Below, piece after piece: positions 34,633 to 44,812 of a stretch of 64,000 bases of DNA. The notes beneath the pieces were generated by a model. That model did no database searches, was not told where the DNA came from, and worked only from the letters and a program-made list of their open reading frames with translations. The DNA is from Turneriella sp. (lineage in GTDB: Bacteria > Spirochaetota > Leptospiria > Turneriellales > Turneriellaceae). Both the position numbers and the translations under genes were made by a program. Every line of letters starts with the position of its first letter. Positions within the stretch are counted from its first letter, which is position 1. The stretch is from assembly GCA_019186965.1 (NCBI GenBank), contig JABARV010000004.1:1-64000 (forward strand). The letters are read 5' to 3'.

Positions 34633-36336
34633 ATGGTTTCGGGCGCAGTCACGGGTAAACACGCCCACTACCGTTTTGGCTACGATGAAGGCCGGTTTTC
34701 TATTTTTGCCGGCACCGAAAAGGAAAAAGGGGTTGCGCTCGTCTCGAGCCGCGATAGCGTCCGCGAAGCCGAACGCCACTTGGGGGCATTCCGGTTAAAA
34801 CAGGGGATGCTTGCAATCGTTTGCGGTGTAAGCCATCTGCCGCTTCTGGAGCTGCTTTACGAACAACAACAGTATGGTAAATCTAAAGGCGGATGGATAC
34901 TGGCCTTCGAGGCAGACACCGCGCTTTTTAAGGCACTCAAGGCGCTCCGTCCAGAGATTTTTGCTGAAGTTGCTGTTATTGTTCCCGAGAACGTGAATGT
35001 GTTATCCGAGCTTGTCGAAAAACTTGACGTCGAAAACTTTATAGGCTACCGAGTTTTTGAAAATGCCGCCGCGATACAGTTAAATCCTTCTTTTTATGCA
35101 AACTACGTTGGCGATTTTAAGCGCAAACTTGCTTCGCGCTTTTCCGATCTTTTTACACGGCTTGAATTTGAGGAACGCTGGGTATTTAATGCGCTAAGCA
35201 AGCTGCCCGAAATGGAACGTGCGCGGCCAGTTTCTTCTTTGTTTGGGTTGGGCAAAGGAGCAGAAGCTCTTCTTGTCTCGACGGGGCCTTCTTTACGTAA
35301 ATCACTCCACGCTATAAAAGAAAATCCAAACCGCTACTTTATCGTATGCGCCGACTCTGCATACCGCGTACTCAACCGTTGCGGAATTACTCCGCATCTT
35401 ATTTTTTCATTAGATAGCCAGGCCCACACTACAAAGCACTTCGCATTACTTCCACAGGGTAAAATGCAAAGTTATCCTATCCTTGTTACCGACGCGGTAG
35501 CAAACCCCAACGTTGCGTTTAAATGGCAGGGAGAACTTGCAATTTCTTTTACTGCGCAGTACACTGCCTCGGAACGGCACGTAAGTCCCGGATGCGACTT
35601 TATTGAAGAAGAAAATTTTCTCGAAGGTAAAAAAGGAATTTTTCCGGGCGATTTACAATCGGGGGGGTCGGTTGCGACATCAATTTTTGATTTGCTCCGC
35701 CTTATGGATTTCGATAAAATTGTTTTCGTGGGCCAGGATTTGGCGTACACTTTCCGTGAAATACATACTCCAGGCACACACCACACCGACGAGTGGCTTT
35801 CTAAAACGGTAAACCGGTTACAACCCCTCGAAAATATCAATGAACGTGTTTTACGTAGGCGGCACACTAAACGCGAAGTTTCCCTTGCAGGAAAAACAAT
35901 TGTTACTGACTACATCCTCTCTTTGTATAGGGACTGGTTTTCTGAGGCGGTTAAACAAATGCCTTATAAGGTATTTAACGCTACGGTGGATGGCCTTGCT
36001 ATCGAAGGAGCGGTTGACTACCGTAAAAAGTTTCATGCGCAAAGAAACGACAATTCAGGGCATAGTTTAAACGCAAAAATTCTCGAAAATTATTTGCGGC
36101 AAAATAAACTTTCTGTAAATGCCGTAAAACTCGACAACCTATCGGGACGTATTAAATCTGCTTTAGAAAAAGGATTAAAAGCGGAGCCACTTTCTTTTTT
36201 ACGCTATGTAGGGAGGCGTTTCCAAATTAAAGCACGGCGTACTCCCGAAATGCAAAAAGCGCTTTTAAAAAAACAAGAAATCAAGCAGCATAATTTTTTA
36301 AAGAAATTATTAACGAAGCTATACCACCATGTTTAA
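34633..36336 (+). CDS. DUF115 / Maf-type motility-accessory protein
   Basis: A 567-residue protein of the MptE-like DUF115 family, which includes motility accessory factors (Maf/PseE) that attach nonulosonic acids to flagellin. The central Rossmann domain has LLVSTGPSLRKSL (about 213-225), FIVCADSAYRVLNRCGI and PHLIFSLDSQ, then PILVTDAVANPN, SGGSVATSIFDLLRLM and FVGQDLAYTF. A TTG at 34600 would add 11 residues; the ATG at 34633 is chosen, with no strong ribosome site for either. It overlaps the next gene by 8 bases and opens a long operon. Spirochaete flagella are periplasmic, so the actual acceptor is uncertain. Confidence 0.75.
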   Translation: MVSGAVTGKHAHYRFGYDEGRFSIFAGTEKEKGVALVSSRDSVREAERHLGAFRLKQGMLAIVCGVSHLPLLELLYEQQQYGKSKGGWILAFEADTALFKALKALRPEIFAEVAVIVPENVNVLSELVEKLDVENFIGYRVFENAAAIQLNPSFYANYVGDFKRKLASRFSDLFTRLEFEERWVFNALSKLPEMERARPVSSLFGLGKGAEALLVSTGPSLRKSLHAIKENPNRYFIVCADSAYRVLNRCGITPHLIFSLDSQAHTTKHFALLPQGKMQSYPILVTDAVANPNVAFKWQGELAISFTAQYTASERHVSPGCDFIEEENFLEGKKGIFPGDLQSGGSVATSIFDLLRLMDFDKIVFVGQDLAYTFREIHTPGTHHTDEWLSKTVNRLQPLENINERVLRRRHTKREVSLAGKTIVTDYILSLYRDWFSEAVKQMPYKVFNATVDGLAIEGAVDYRKKFHAQRNDNSGHSLNAKILENYLRQNKLSVNAVKLDNLSGRIKSALEKGLKAEPLSFLRYVGRRFQIKARRTPEMQKALLKKQEIKQHNFLKKLLTKLYHHV

Positions 36337-38770
36337 CCCTGTTTTTTCAAAAATAAGCGCACGGTTTTGGCCTTTTTGGCTTTTCTATATTCGTAAATTG
36401 CAGTGGCTTGTTATCGCATTTCTTGTTGTGACAAGCGTTATTGGGTTTCGTTATGGGCGCAAAATTCGTATCGACACAAATTTACTGCACCTTTTACCCA
36501 AAGATACACCCTCGCTCCAAAAATTAACTGCGTTACGCGACGCCTCGGATGTTAAAGGCCTTATGGTTATATCGCTGGATGCACAAAATGTACAAAAAGA
36601 AAGTACATTTATTGCAGCAGCAGAAGAAGTCGAAAAAATAATCCGTAGCGAGCCGTCTTTAAATAGCGCAACACAAAAAATTATTTTTCGTATCCCAAAC
36701 GAATTTATTTCGAAATACCTACTTTACTACGCAGATATAAAAGATTTGCGTACAATTGAAACTCGTCTTAAAGAATCCATTGAAAAAAAAACAAGAACAG
36801 AAAATCCATTTTTAGAAGATTTAGAGTCTTCATCGAATGCACATTTTTATATTGGCGACATTTTAAATAAATACCGCTCCCGGCAAAGCCGAACAAATGC
36901 TTTTATCTCGGAAGATTTTAAGCAAATTGCTATTTTGGTCTCTCTTAACGAAGCTCCAGAAAATATTTCATTCGCCTCCGCGTATATTAATAAACTTAAA
37001 AAGCTAACGAAAGAAAATAGGACTCTCCAAAATTTCCAAATAACGTTTTCGGGAAAATACCAAGCGAACATTGAAAAGCAAGAGCACCTACAAAGCGACA
37101 TTAACCAATCTACAACCATTACTCTTCTCATTTTGCTTTCATCGCTAATTATTTTTTTTCGCTCGATGCGCGTAGTTCTGGTTATCGGTTTGCCAATTGC
37201 CGCTGCGTTGGGTTATACATACCATGCCGCATGGTACTTTATTGGCGAAATTAGTATCATTAGCTCGTTTTTAACAGCAATCCTTTTGGGGCTTGGTATC
37301 GATTACGGCATACATCTTTTTGCACGCTATAAAAACGAGCGCCTTTCTGGATGCGGAATGACGGATGCCCTCGAAAAAACAATGCGCAATCTTTTTCGAG
37401 GGCTTAGTTTCGGGATGATTACTACCGCATCGGTTTTTTTGACTTTAAGTTTTTCTCGATTTATTGCGTTTGCCGAATTTGGTAAAATAGCGTTTGCAGG
37501 TATTTTTTTCTTTTTTATTTCTTTTATTATATTTTTTCCAGCGCTCGTTTATATAACCGAACGTTTCTCCTTTGGTACCACAGAGCCTTCGCATATTCTC
37601 CAACGCACGCGCAAATTACGCGGTATACATATTGTAGTTATCTTATGTTTCTTGGGATATGGTATTTTTACCCTCATGCGCCCACCTTTTGAATACGATT
37701 TTTTTGAACTCGATTCGCCTTCTACTACCCATTTTATAAAAAACAGTAGTAGAAAATTGCGTGTTTTAGAGAACCGTGACTATATGGTAATTTACGAACT
37801 TCAAAACTGGGAAGAGCTTAAAATTACTAATGAAAATTTACGTACACAAAATACGAAAATTCCTATTGAAACACATAGTATGCTTAGTTTAATTCCAAGT
37901 GATGTACAAGAAAAATCGGCGATTCTTTCGCGCATACACGCTCTCTTAAAGCAGGTGGAAATTTATTCGCAAGTTACGGCAGATATAAATATGCTACACA
38001 AAGTACAAACCGGCTTACGGATGTCGTCTACGCCTCCCGTAACGATAAATGCCATACCAGAAGAATTTCGCCAACACCTTTACCGTGATGGAAAATACTA
38101 TCTTTATATTTTTCCCCAAAATACAAAAGCATTGAAGCGTGGGGCGATCGATTTTGCAAGTGCGTATGAAACAGTATGTGTTACGCGTGTAAAAAATTTA
38201 GCGGCGTGCCCAAGCCAAGATAGGCGTTTTGGCATCTCTGATCTTTACGTACTAGACGATATTTTGCATACCGTTGTGCGTGATTTAACGCGTGAACTTA
38301 TTCTGATTGCACTTGTTATTGCAACGATTGTACTTTCTTTAACAAGGCGTGTGGCGGGCATTTTTCTTATTTTAGCGCCGCTTGTCGCGGGTGTTTTTGG
38401 CCTTTTTGCGCTTATCGGGCTTGGGTACGCGATTTTCCCATCATGGTTTTTCCAGTTAAATTATATTAACTTGCTTGCAGTTCCTATACTTTTGGGGGTT
38501 GGTATCGATAATGGAATTTATCTCTACTCGCACACAAAGGAGCTTGGGCTATCACAAGCCAATTTAATTATGACAAATACAGGATCGTCGATTTTTATAT
38601 CTAATTTTACAACAGCGATGGGGTTTCTTTCCTTGATGATTTCGACGCACAAAGGGCTTGCATCTTTTGGATTCCTTACTTTTTTGGGAATGGTTTGCAT
38701 TTTTGTTGCATACCGGCTTTTATATCCTGCTTTGGCGCGCTTCTTTGAAAAACTCCAGACACGGATATGA
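36329..38770 (+). CDS. RND-superfamily (MMPL-type) exporter
   Basis: An 813-residue inner-membrane transporter with the two-repeat RND layout: helix 1 (about 25-42), a large periplasmic loop with DTNLLHLLPKDTPSL, six helices containing LGLGIDYGIHLFARYKNER (about 318-336), a second periplasmic loop, and a second set of helices with LLGVGIDNGIYLYSH. This is the HpnN/MMPL subfamily, which moves lipids or hydrophobic compounds; the exact substrate is unknown. The start overlaps the DUF115 gene and the end overlaps the TPR gene by 4 bases. Confidence 0.85.
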   Translation: MFNPVFSKISARFWPFWLFYIRKLQWLVIAFLVVTSVIGFRYGRKIRIDTNLLHLLPKDTPSLQKLTALRDASDVKGLMVISLDAQNVQKESTFIAAAEEVEKIIRSEPSLNSATQKIIFRIPNEFISKYLLYYADIKDLRTIETRLKESIEKKTRTENPFLEDLESSSNAHFYIGDILNKYRSRQSRTNAFISEDFKQIAILVSLNEAPENISFASAYINKLKKLTKENRTLQNFQITFSGKYQANIEKQEHLQSDINQSTTITLLILLSSLIIFFRSMRVVLVIGLPIAAALGYTYHAAWYFIGEISIISSFLTAILLGLGIDYGIHLFARYKNERLSGCGMTDALEKTMRNLFRGLSFGMITTASVFLTLSFSRFIAFAEFGKIAFAGIFFFFISFIIFFPALVYITERFSFGTTEPSHILQRTRKLRGIHIVVILCFLGYGIFTLMRPPFEYDFFELDSPSTTHFIKNSSRKLRVLENRDYMVIYELQNWEELKITNENLRTQNTKIPIETHSMLSLIPSDVQEKSAILSRIHALLKQVEIYSQVTADINMLHKVQTGLRMSSTPPVTINAIPEEFRQHLYRDGKYYLYIFPQNTKALKRGAIDFASAYETVCVTRVKNLAACPSQDRRFGISDLYVLDDILHTVVRDLTRELILIALVIATIVLSLTRRVAGIFLILAPLVAGVFGLFALIGLGYAIFPSWFFQLNYINLLAVPILLGVGIDNGIYLYSHTKELGLSQANLIMTNTGSSIFISNFTTAMGFLSLMISTHKGLASFGFLTFLGMVCIFVAYRLLYPALARFFEKLQTRI

Positions 38771-39333
38771 TGCGTAAAAAATTTATTATACTTTTTTTTC
38801 TACTTTTTGCTACATGGGAAGGTGCATCTATTTTTTCACAAAGCTTTGATTTAAAAACGGAGAAGGAAAATATAGGGGCTATCGAAAATGCAATCGAAAC
38901 AGGAGATAATCCAGCTTTGGTAAAAATTTGCGATACTTTTTTAGATCCACATAAAATAAATGCATACGCATATTTTATCTGTGGAAAATTTTTACTTTTT
39001 GTACCCGAACAAGATGCACAAAAAGCGCGTGCGAATGCCAAAAAGGCGTACAATCGATTAAAAATTGCATCTGACGATTTTGCGAAAACAAGCAAGCAAG
39101 TGTTTTATACATTAGATGCCTGGCAATATTTAGGCCTTGCTGCAATGCTCATGGGGGATTTCGACCGCGCCGAAACACATTTTAAGCAAGTGTTGTCTCG
39201 CGACAACCGTACTGCCGCCGCATGGTATAATTTGGGAATTATTTATGAATATAAAGGACTTGAGGTAGAGGCGATGCGTGCGTTTGACCGCTATTTACGA
39301 CTAAAGGGAAGTAGCGAAGATTTAGATTATTGA
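38767..39333 (+). CDS. Exported TPR protein
   Basis: A 188-residue protein with an N-terminal signal peptide (IILFFLLFATWEGASIFSQ) and a C-terminal TPR pair: WQYLGLAAMLMGDFDRAETH then AWYNLGIIYEYKGLEVEAMR. A Cys in FICGKF is a possible second site of interest but there is no clear lipobox. It is translationally coupled to the RND gene (ATGA overlap at 38767), so it may be a periplasmic partner of that exporter. Confidence 0.65.
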   Translation: MMRKKFIILFFLLFATWEGASIFSQSFDLKTEKENIGAIENAIETGDNPALVKICDTFLDPHKINAYAYFICGKFLLFVPEQDAQKARANAKKAYNRLKIASDDFAKTSKQVFYTLDAWQYLGLAAMLMGDFDRAETHFKQVLSRDNRTAAAWYNLGIIYEYKGLEVEAMRAFDRYLRLKGSSEDLDY

Positions 39334-39387
39334 CAAGACACAAAACACCGCCGGTATGCACAGAAGCAAAAAATCAAGAAGGTAAAA

Positions 39388-39747
39388 ATGAAGTTGATGA
39401 TTGTAGACGATTCGCTCATTATGCGTAAAGCTATTGAAAAGTATTTGGCGGAGCTAGGGTTAGAACTTGTCGCAACTGCCGGCGATGGAAAATCAGCTAT
39501 TGAGCTTTTTGAAAAGCACAAACCGGATATCGTAACGCTCGACATTACTATGCCAGAAATAGACGGTCTTGCTGTTTTAAAAAAGGTTATCGCTATTAAG
39601 CCCGATACAAAAGTCCTTATCGTTACGGCAATCACCGAAAAATCAACTGCTATCTATGCGTTAAAAAACGGCGCAAAAGGTTTTTTAAATAAACCTTTTA
39701 CCGAAGAATCGCTAAAAGATGCAATGCGTGAAATTATAGGAAGCTAA
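39388..39747 (+). CDS. CheY-like response regulator
   Basis: A 119-residue single-domain receiver. Acidic pocket VDDS at 6-9, phospho-acceptor Asp in VTLDITMPEIDGLAV (about 52), switch Thr/Ser in LIVTAIT and the Lys in FLNKPFTEESL. No output domain, so it signals by protein contact. It begins a signalling module: its stop is directly followed by the CheX-like start, and a CheA-like kinase comes next. Most likely the kinase phosphorylates this protein and CheX removes the phosphate. Confidence 0.85.
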   Translation: MKLMIVDDSLIMRKAIEKYLAELGLELVATAGDGKSAIELFEKHKPDIVTLDITMPEIDGLAVLKKVIAIKPDTKVLIVTAITEKSTAIYALKNGAKGFLNKPFTEESLKDAMREIIGS

Positions 39748-39748
39748 T

Positions 39749-40207
39749 GTGAAAGAAGCCGAACTAAAACATTTTGTTGAAAGCACTCTCATGTATTTCG
39801 CACAAACAACTGGCGAAAAGGCCGAACTAGGTTTACCGTATGTAAAGAAGGAAAACGAAGAAGTGCTTCTAGAGTATACCGGTATTATCGGGATTACGGG
39901 AGATCGCAAAGGTGGCATCTACATAACATGCGATCGTGTTTTGCTTAGAGAGTTGGTGCAAATTGTGATGGGAGATTTAAACATCGACGATAACGCAATC
40001 AAAGACATGGTAGGAGAAATCGCAAATACAATTTCAGGTAACGCAACGCGTGCATTTGGTCGTAATTTCAATATTTCTGTACCAATGCTTTTGGAAGGCC
40101 CAGCAAAAGGGCTTAACCTTCCTATTTACGCTCCAAGCTTTGTAATTCCTGCGACTTGGCGAAAACATAAATTCTACATTGTCGTGGGTGTTAGCGATAA
40201 AATATGA
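39749..40207 (+). CDS. cheX: CheX-like phosphatase
   Basis: A 152-residue CheX/CheC-type protein that accelerates CheY-P hydrolysis. The family signature is the ExxN helix, here in VGEIANTISGNATRAFG (about 87-103), preceded by a strand GGIYITCDRV. Length is normal. It uses a GTG start two bases after the response regulator stop and overlaps the kinase start by 4 bases, so the three proteins are made together. Confidence 0.8.
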   Translation: MKEAELKHFVESTLMYFAQTTGEKAELGLPYVKKENEEVLLEYTGIIGITGDRKGGIYITCDRVLLRELVQIVMGDLNIDDNAIKDMVGEIANTISGNATRAFGRNFNISVPMLLEGPAKGLNLPIYAPSFVIPATWRKHKFYIVVGVSDKI

Positions 40208-42357
40208 CGGACCAACGGACGCATGTTAAACAGCGTTCACGAATTACCACCAATTTAGATTTTCATGCGCAATGCCTCGCGGCTATTTCGGCGCATGGAG
40301 AATGGAAAGTTTACTTGCGCCGTGCTGTACAAAATAATGGCAAAGGTTTAGATGTACAACAAGTCGCTTTAGATAACCAATGTGTATTTGGAAAATGGTT
40401 GTATTCCGAGACTGGCATCCTCTACAGCAACGATAGAAATTACTCTATCGTTAAAGCCTTGCACGCAGATTTTCACCGTGAAGCGGGAAGGGTTGTAGAA
40501 CTTTGCAAAAACCACGAACCACACAAGGCATTAGACGCAATTAGCGAGAATTCTTACTATTCTCAAATTTCAAAAAATTTATCTGCAGCTGTCCAAGAGT
40601 GGTTACGTGAAAAAAATTTTTTAGAGAGCACAGAAGGTCCTGACAGCGCAGAACTTCAAGAAAAACGGCCATGGGGGATGCTTTTACGTTACTCTTTCGT
40701 TGGATTTCTTTCGGGCTTTGGTTTATTGTTGGCTGCTTTCGCTATTATTAAATTTCATTCAGGATGGAATCTTAGCTTTAGCAATATCCACCACGCATTT
40801 GCCGTATATCCGTTATTATACATTATTGTGCTTTCACCCATGATTTTAGCGGTTTCGGGTTATGTTATTGGAAAATATGTTGCAAAGACTCGTTTTTTTA
40901 CCAAATCACTCCATATACTTGTCGAAAATAGAACAAGGCAACTTTTCAAAGAAAAAGAGGGATTATCACGGCTTTTTGAAAATTTGAGCGATGGCGTTTT
41001 CTTCATAAGAGCCAACCACACGATTGGAGCCCAATACTCACATGCTTTAGAAGAAATTTTTGAAAACACAGAACTTCAAGATAGGCCGTTATCAGTAATC
41101 TTTGCAGGCCGTATAGAAATAGGTTTAGCTAAAGATATCGACAGCTATTTAGATTTGCTTTTCGATAAAACTTTTTCCGAAGCGATGCTCTCGGAGTTAA
41201 ATCCACTAAATCCATTGAGGATACATGGGACAGAAGGGCATAGTGAAAAAATTATCCAAATTCGGTTTAAAAGAATTCTTGATGCAGAGGGGGAAATTGA
41301 AGGATTGCTGTGTATCGCAACTGACATTACTCGTGAGCATGAGCTGAGCGTAAAGTTGGAGGCGGAGCAGGAAGCAAAGCGACACCAAATGGAAATGCTA
41401 CAAGAAATTTTTGACATAGGTCCGCAGATGCTCATGGTATTTAAAGAACAAACCGAGACAGAACTCGACATGCTTACAGATGTATTGCGTAGAGATATTC
41501 ATGGCGATTTAAAGGAAAAAGTGGAATTGTTTTTTCGTGCGATACATTCAGTAAAAGGAGCCGCTGCACTTTTGGGATTAAAGCACATCGCCACCCTTGC
41601 GCACCGCTACGAAGACCGTTTAGCGCAACTTCAAGCAAAGTCTACTATGGAAAAGATTGATTTTCTTTCGCTTTCTGTTTTCCATGGAAATTTAATCGAG
41701 GCGCTTAAAGAAATGGAAAGCCTGCTGGATAAAATTAAAGGTTTTCAGTTGAGCGCAAAAGAAAAAATTGAAGATGAAATTTCTCTTACAGAAGAGCTTA
41801 CAGCACGCCTTGTACAAAGTGCAGCAGAAAAAGAAAATAAACAGGTTCACATACAATTTAAAAATTTTAATCGCGAAAATTTACCGAAAGAAATTGCAGC
41901 TGACTTACGGAAAATTCTTGTGCAACTTGTCCGTAACTCCGTTGTCCATGGTATTGAGACAAGCAAAGAAAGGCAAAGCTTAGCTAAAAATGAAAAAGGG
42001 TTGATTTCTATCGAAGCGAAGAAAAGAAAAACTGGCTTTCGTATAAGCTACCGTGACGATGGTTCGGGTTTTAAGCCGCAGCGGATACGTGAAAAAATTA
42101 TTGAAAAAAATTTACTTACACGCGAAGAGGTAAATATGCTTTCTGATAAAGAAGTGGTTAAGTACATTTTTCACAGCAATTTTTCTACTGCATCAAAAAC
42201 AAGTTTGCTGGCGGGGCGTGGAATGGGAATGGGAATCGTAGCGCAAAAAGTACATGAATGGGGAGGAAAAATATATTTACGCTGGAAAGAAGGGAAATAT
42301 GTGCATTTTTTGTTTAAAATTCCAAAAACAATTTCTTCGCGTCGTATATTAGACTAA
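40204..42357 (+). CDS. CheA-like hybrid kinase with CZB zinc sensor, PAS, HPt and ATPase domains
   Basis: A 717-residue membrane sensor kinase. N-terminal CZB (chemoreceptor zinc-binding) domain: His near 21, QCVFGKWLYSE with Cys about 60, and ALHADFHREAG with His about 86 and 90. Two membrane helices follow (about 160-184 and 200-222), then a PAS-like domain (LFENLSDGVFFIRANH), a linker and an HPt-like helix with FFRAIHSVKGAAALLGL (phospho-acceptor His about 447). The C-terminal ATPase domain shows LVRNSVVHGIETSKERQ (N box), RDDGSGFKP and GRGMGMGIVAQKV. Unlike CheA it has no visible CheW-like (P5) domain or response-regulator docking domain, and it is not linked to chemoreceptors. CZB domains bind zinc and can respond to zinc or oxidants. 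Confidence 0.75.
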   Translation: MTDQRTHVKQRSRITTNLDFHAQCLAAISAHGEWKVYLRRAVQNNGKGLDVQQVALDNQCVFGKWLYSETGILYSNDRNYSIVKALHADFHREAGRVVELCKNHEPHKALDAISENSYYSQISKNLSAAVQEWLREKNFLESTEGPDSAELQEKRPWGMLLRYSFVGFLSGFGLLLAAFAIIKFHSGWNLSFSNIHHAFAVYPLLYIIVLSPMILAVSGYVIGKYVAKTRFFTKSLHILVENRTRQLFKEKEGLSRLFENLSDGVFFIRANHTIGAQYSHALEEIFENTELQDRPLSVIFAGRIEIGLAKDIDSYLDLLFDKTFSEAMLSELNPLNPLRIHGTEGHSEKIIQIRFKRILDAEGEIEGLLCIATDITREHELSVKLEAEQEAKRHQMEMLQEIFDIGPQMLMVFKEQTETELDMLTDVLRRDIHGDLKEKVELFFRAIHSVKGAAALLGLKHIATLAHRYEDRLAQLQAKSTMEKIDFLSLSVFHGNLIEALKEMESLLDKIKGFQLSAKEKIEDEISLTEELTARLVQSAAEKENKQVHIQFKNFNRENLPKEIAADLRKILVQLVRNSVVHGIETSKERQSLAKNEKGLISIEAKKRKTGFRISYRDDGSGFKPQRIREKIIEKNLLTREEVNMLSDKEVVKYIFHSNFSTASKTSLLAGRGMGMGIVAQKVHEWGGKIYLRWKEGKYVHFLFKIPKTISSRRILD

Positions 42358-42367
42358 CAAATTTTCC

Positions 42368-44812
42368 GTGTCAAGTTTACCAATTGCAGATATTTTAGCC
42401 GAACTAAAAGAAAAACTCCAAAGCGCACCGGCAGTACTTTTAACCGCGGATACGGGTTCTGGAAAAACAACATGGCTGCCTTTGCAACTTTTGCAAGAGG
42501 CGTGGCTTAAAAACAAAAAAATAATTATGCTCGAACCACGACGCGTCGCCGCAAGGCAAGCAGCGTATCGCTTGGCGCACCATTTAAACGAGAGCGTGGG
42601 ACAAAAAGTGGGATACTCGGTGCGCTTCGACAGCAAAGTAAGCGCAGACACGCGTCTTGAAGTAGTGACAGAAGGAGTTCTTGCACGCAGAATCGCACAG
42701 GATGCTGAACTTAAAGATGTAGGGTTACTTATTTTTGACGAATTCCATGAGAGGCATAGCGAGACCGATATTGCCCTTGCGCTTGCTTTAGAAAGTATTC
42801 GCGTTTTTCGCGCAGACTTAAAACTTTTAGTAATGTCGGCGACAATTGACACTGAAAGAACATCTGCGTTTCTTAAGCAAACATTAGGTAAAGATATCCC
42901 TGTAGTCCGTTCAAAAGGTACAAATTATCCTGTTGGAATTTTTTACGTTGATATACCAACACAGCAGATGGGTGTAAAAAAACAAGGCGCTCCTTCGTTA
43001 AAAGACATCGCCCTTTTTGCTGCGCGGCAAGCGCTCGCGGCGCATAAAAAACATACAGGTGACATTCTCGTGTTTCTTCCGGGAAAAGCGGAAATCTATA
43101 CTGCAATAGAATACCTAGAAAAATACAATCTTGAGCGTACGCAAATTCTACCGCTGCACGGCGAACTTTCGGCGAAAGAACAAGATTTGGCGTTACGGCC
43201 AAACACTAAAGTATGCCGCATAATTTTTTCAACGCCTATCGCAGAATCAAGTATCACCGTCGATGGGCTCTCTGTCGTAATCGATTCAGGACTTTACCGC
43301 CAAAGTGTTTTTAACCCTGCAACAGGAATTTCTTCTCTCGAGACTTTTCCCATTACGCAAGATTCTGCGGTACAACGCACAGGACGTGCAGGACGTACCC
43401 GTGAAGGTGTTTGTTATCGGCTTTATAGCGAGGCGGATTTTAAAAGGCGACCACGAACACGGGTGCCTGAAATTTTACGTAGCGATCTTGCCGAACAAAT
43501 GCTACGCTCGCTTAGTTTTGGAGCACACCTTAGAGATTTGCCATTACTTGACAAGCCTTCGTTGGCGCACCTTAACGAGGCTGAGCGCCTCCTAAATAAT
43601 TTAGGACTTTGTGTATCAGAAAAATTAACTACAGCTGGAAGCGTTGCAGCAAAATTGCCTATTAATCCACGCCTTGCAGCAATGCTTGCGCACATTTGCA
43701 CCGATGAGATTTTGCGTATTGCAGCAGAGCTTTCGGAAAAAGAAAAAAACGCTCAACAACTTTTATATACCCAACTAAAAAATTTTTTTACAAAAAACAC
43801 CAAAAAAGAAAACACACAGGGCAATGGTTTTTTTGCTAAAATTCCTCCAGCTTTAGCGCTCCTTTATGCATACCCCGATCGCGTAGCCATGCGACGCAAG
43901 AACGAAGGCTTTGTGCTCGTATCGGGGCGCGGGCTTCTTGTTGCACCTTCGGATGCGTTAAACGAAGCAGAATTTATTCTCGCGTTAGATGTTGTTGAAG
44001 ATGCCAAAACAAATAGCGCTAAACTACGGGACGGCATTCCCATTACACGCGAAGATATTTATACCCGTTTCAAAGACTCTATAGCAACAAAAAAAATAAT
44101 TCGTGGAGAAGGAACTTCCGTACGCGAATTTGGAGTAGAGGCTTTGGGAGAATTAATTCTTTCTGAAAAGGAAATTACCCTTTCGGAAGAAAAGAAAAAA
44201 GAAATTGCTTTAAAAAACTTTTACGCTGAAAAAATTATAAAGTGGTTTGATGAAGAAGCATTAAATTTTTGTGCACGTATAGAAATTTTACGCACACTTG
44301 GAGAAAATTTTCCAATTTCTACAGTTTCTTATTTAGAAAAAACTGTAGATACATGGCTTAGTCCATTTTTGGAAACAATCCAAGACTCTAATGGAATAAC
44401 TACTTCTCTTATTAAAGAAGCGCTTTTTGCACGGCTTAGTTACAACCTAAAATCACGGTTGGATAATCTATTGCCGAAGTATACCACGCTTCCCAGTGGG
44501 GCCACACATCCTATATCCTACACCGACGGAAGAGCAAAAGTAAGCGTACGCATCCAAGAAGTTTTTGGGCTTAAAACGCACCCATCTTTAGCGGAAGGAA
44601 AAGTTAGCCTTACATTTGAACTGCTTTCGCCAGCGCACAAACCTATTGCAACAACGCAAAATTTATCTGCATTTTGGAAAACAACGTATAGCGAAGTTCG
44701 TAAAGAATTACGCGGGCGTTATCCAAAACATTTTTGGCCAGAAGACCCACTTTCAATGCAGGGAACAACGCGCACAAAAAAAGCAGTCGATCGCGAAAAA
44801 AATAGAAATTAA
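42368..44812 (+). CDS. hrpB: ATP-dependent helicase HrpB (DEAH-type)
   Basis: An 814-residue superfamily 2 helicase. Motif I is TADTGSGKTTWLP (about 30-42), motif Ia EPRRVAARQAA, motif II DEFHERH, motif III SATIDTE, motif VI QRTGRAGRTREGVCYRLY, plus the HrpB-type C-terminal domain (LPKYTTLPSGATHPISYTDG, FWPEDPL). GTG start at 42368 after a weak site; the preceding gene ends 10 bases earlier. It ends in a 4-base overlap with the convergent PerR-like gene. The physiological role of HrpB in bacteria is poorly known. Confidence 0.9.
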   Translation: MSSLPIADILAELKEKLQSAPAVLLTADTGSGKTTWLPLQLLQEAWLKNKKIIMLEPRRVAARQAAYRLAHHLNESVGQKVGYSVRFDSKVSADTRLEVVTEGVLARRIAQDAELKDVGLLIFDEFHERHSETDIALALALESIRVFRADLKLLVMSATIDTERTSAFLKQTLGKDIPVVRSKGTNYPVGIFYVDIPTQQMGVKKQGAPSLKDIALFAARQALAAHKKHTGDILVFLPGKAEIYTAIEYLEKYNLERTQILPLHGELSAKEQDLALRPNTKVCRIIFSTPIAESSITVDGLSVVIDSGLYRQSVFNPATGISSLETFPITQDSAVQRTGRAGRTREGVCYRLYSEADFKRRPRTRVPEILRSDLAEQMLRSLSFGAHLRDLPLLDKPSLAHLNEAERLLNNLGLCVSEKLTTAGSVAAKLPINPRLAAMLAHICTDEILRIAAELSEKEKNAQQLLYTQLKNFFTKNTKKENTQGNGFFAKIPPALALLYAYPDRVAMRRKNEGFVLVSGRGLLVAPSDALNEAEFILALDVVEDAKTNSAKLRDGIPITREDIYTRFKDSIATKKIIRGEGTSVREFGVEALGELILSEKEITLSEEKKKEIALKNFYAEKIIKWFDEEALNFCARIEILRTLGENFPISTVSYLEKTVDTWLSPFLETIQDSNGITTSLIKEALFARLSYNLKSRLDNLLPKYTTLPSGATHPISYTDGRAKVSVRIQEVFGLKTHPSLAEGKVSLTFELLSPAHKPIATTQNLSAFWKTTYSEVRKELRGRYPKHFWPEDPLSMQGTTRTKKAVDREKNRN

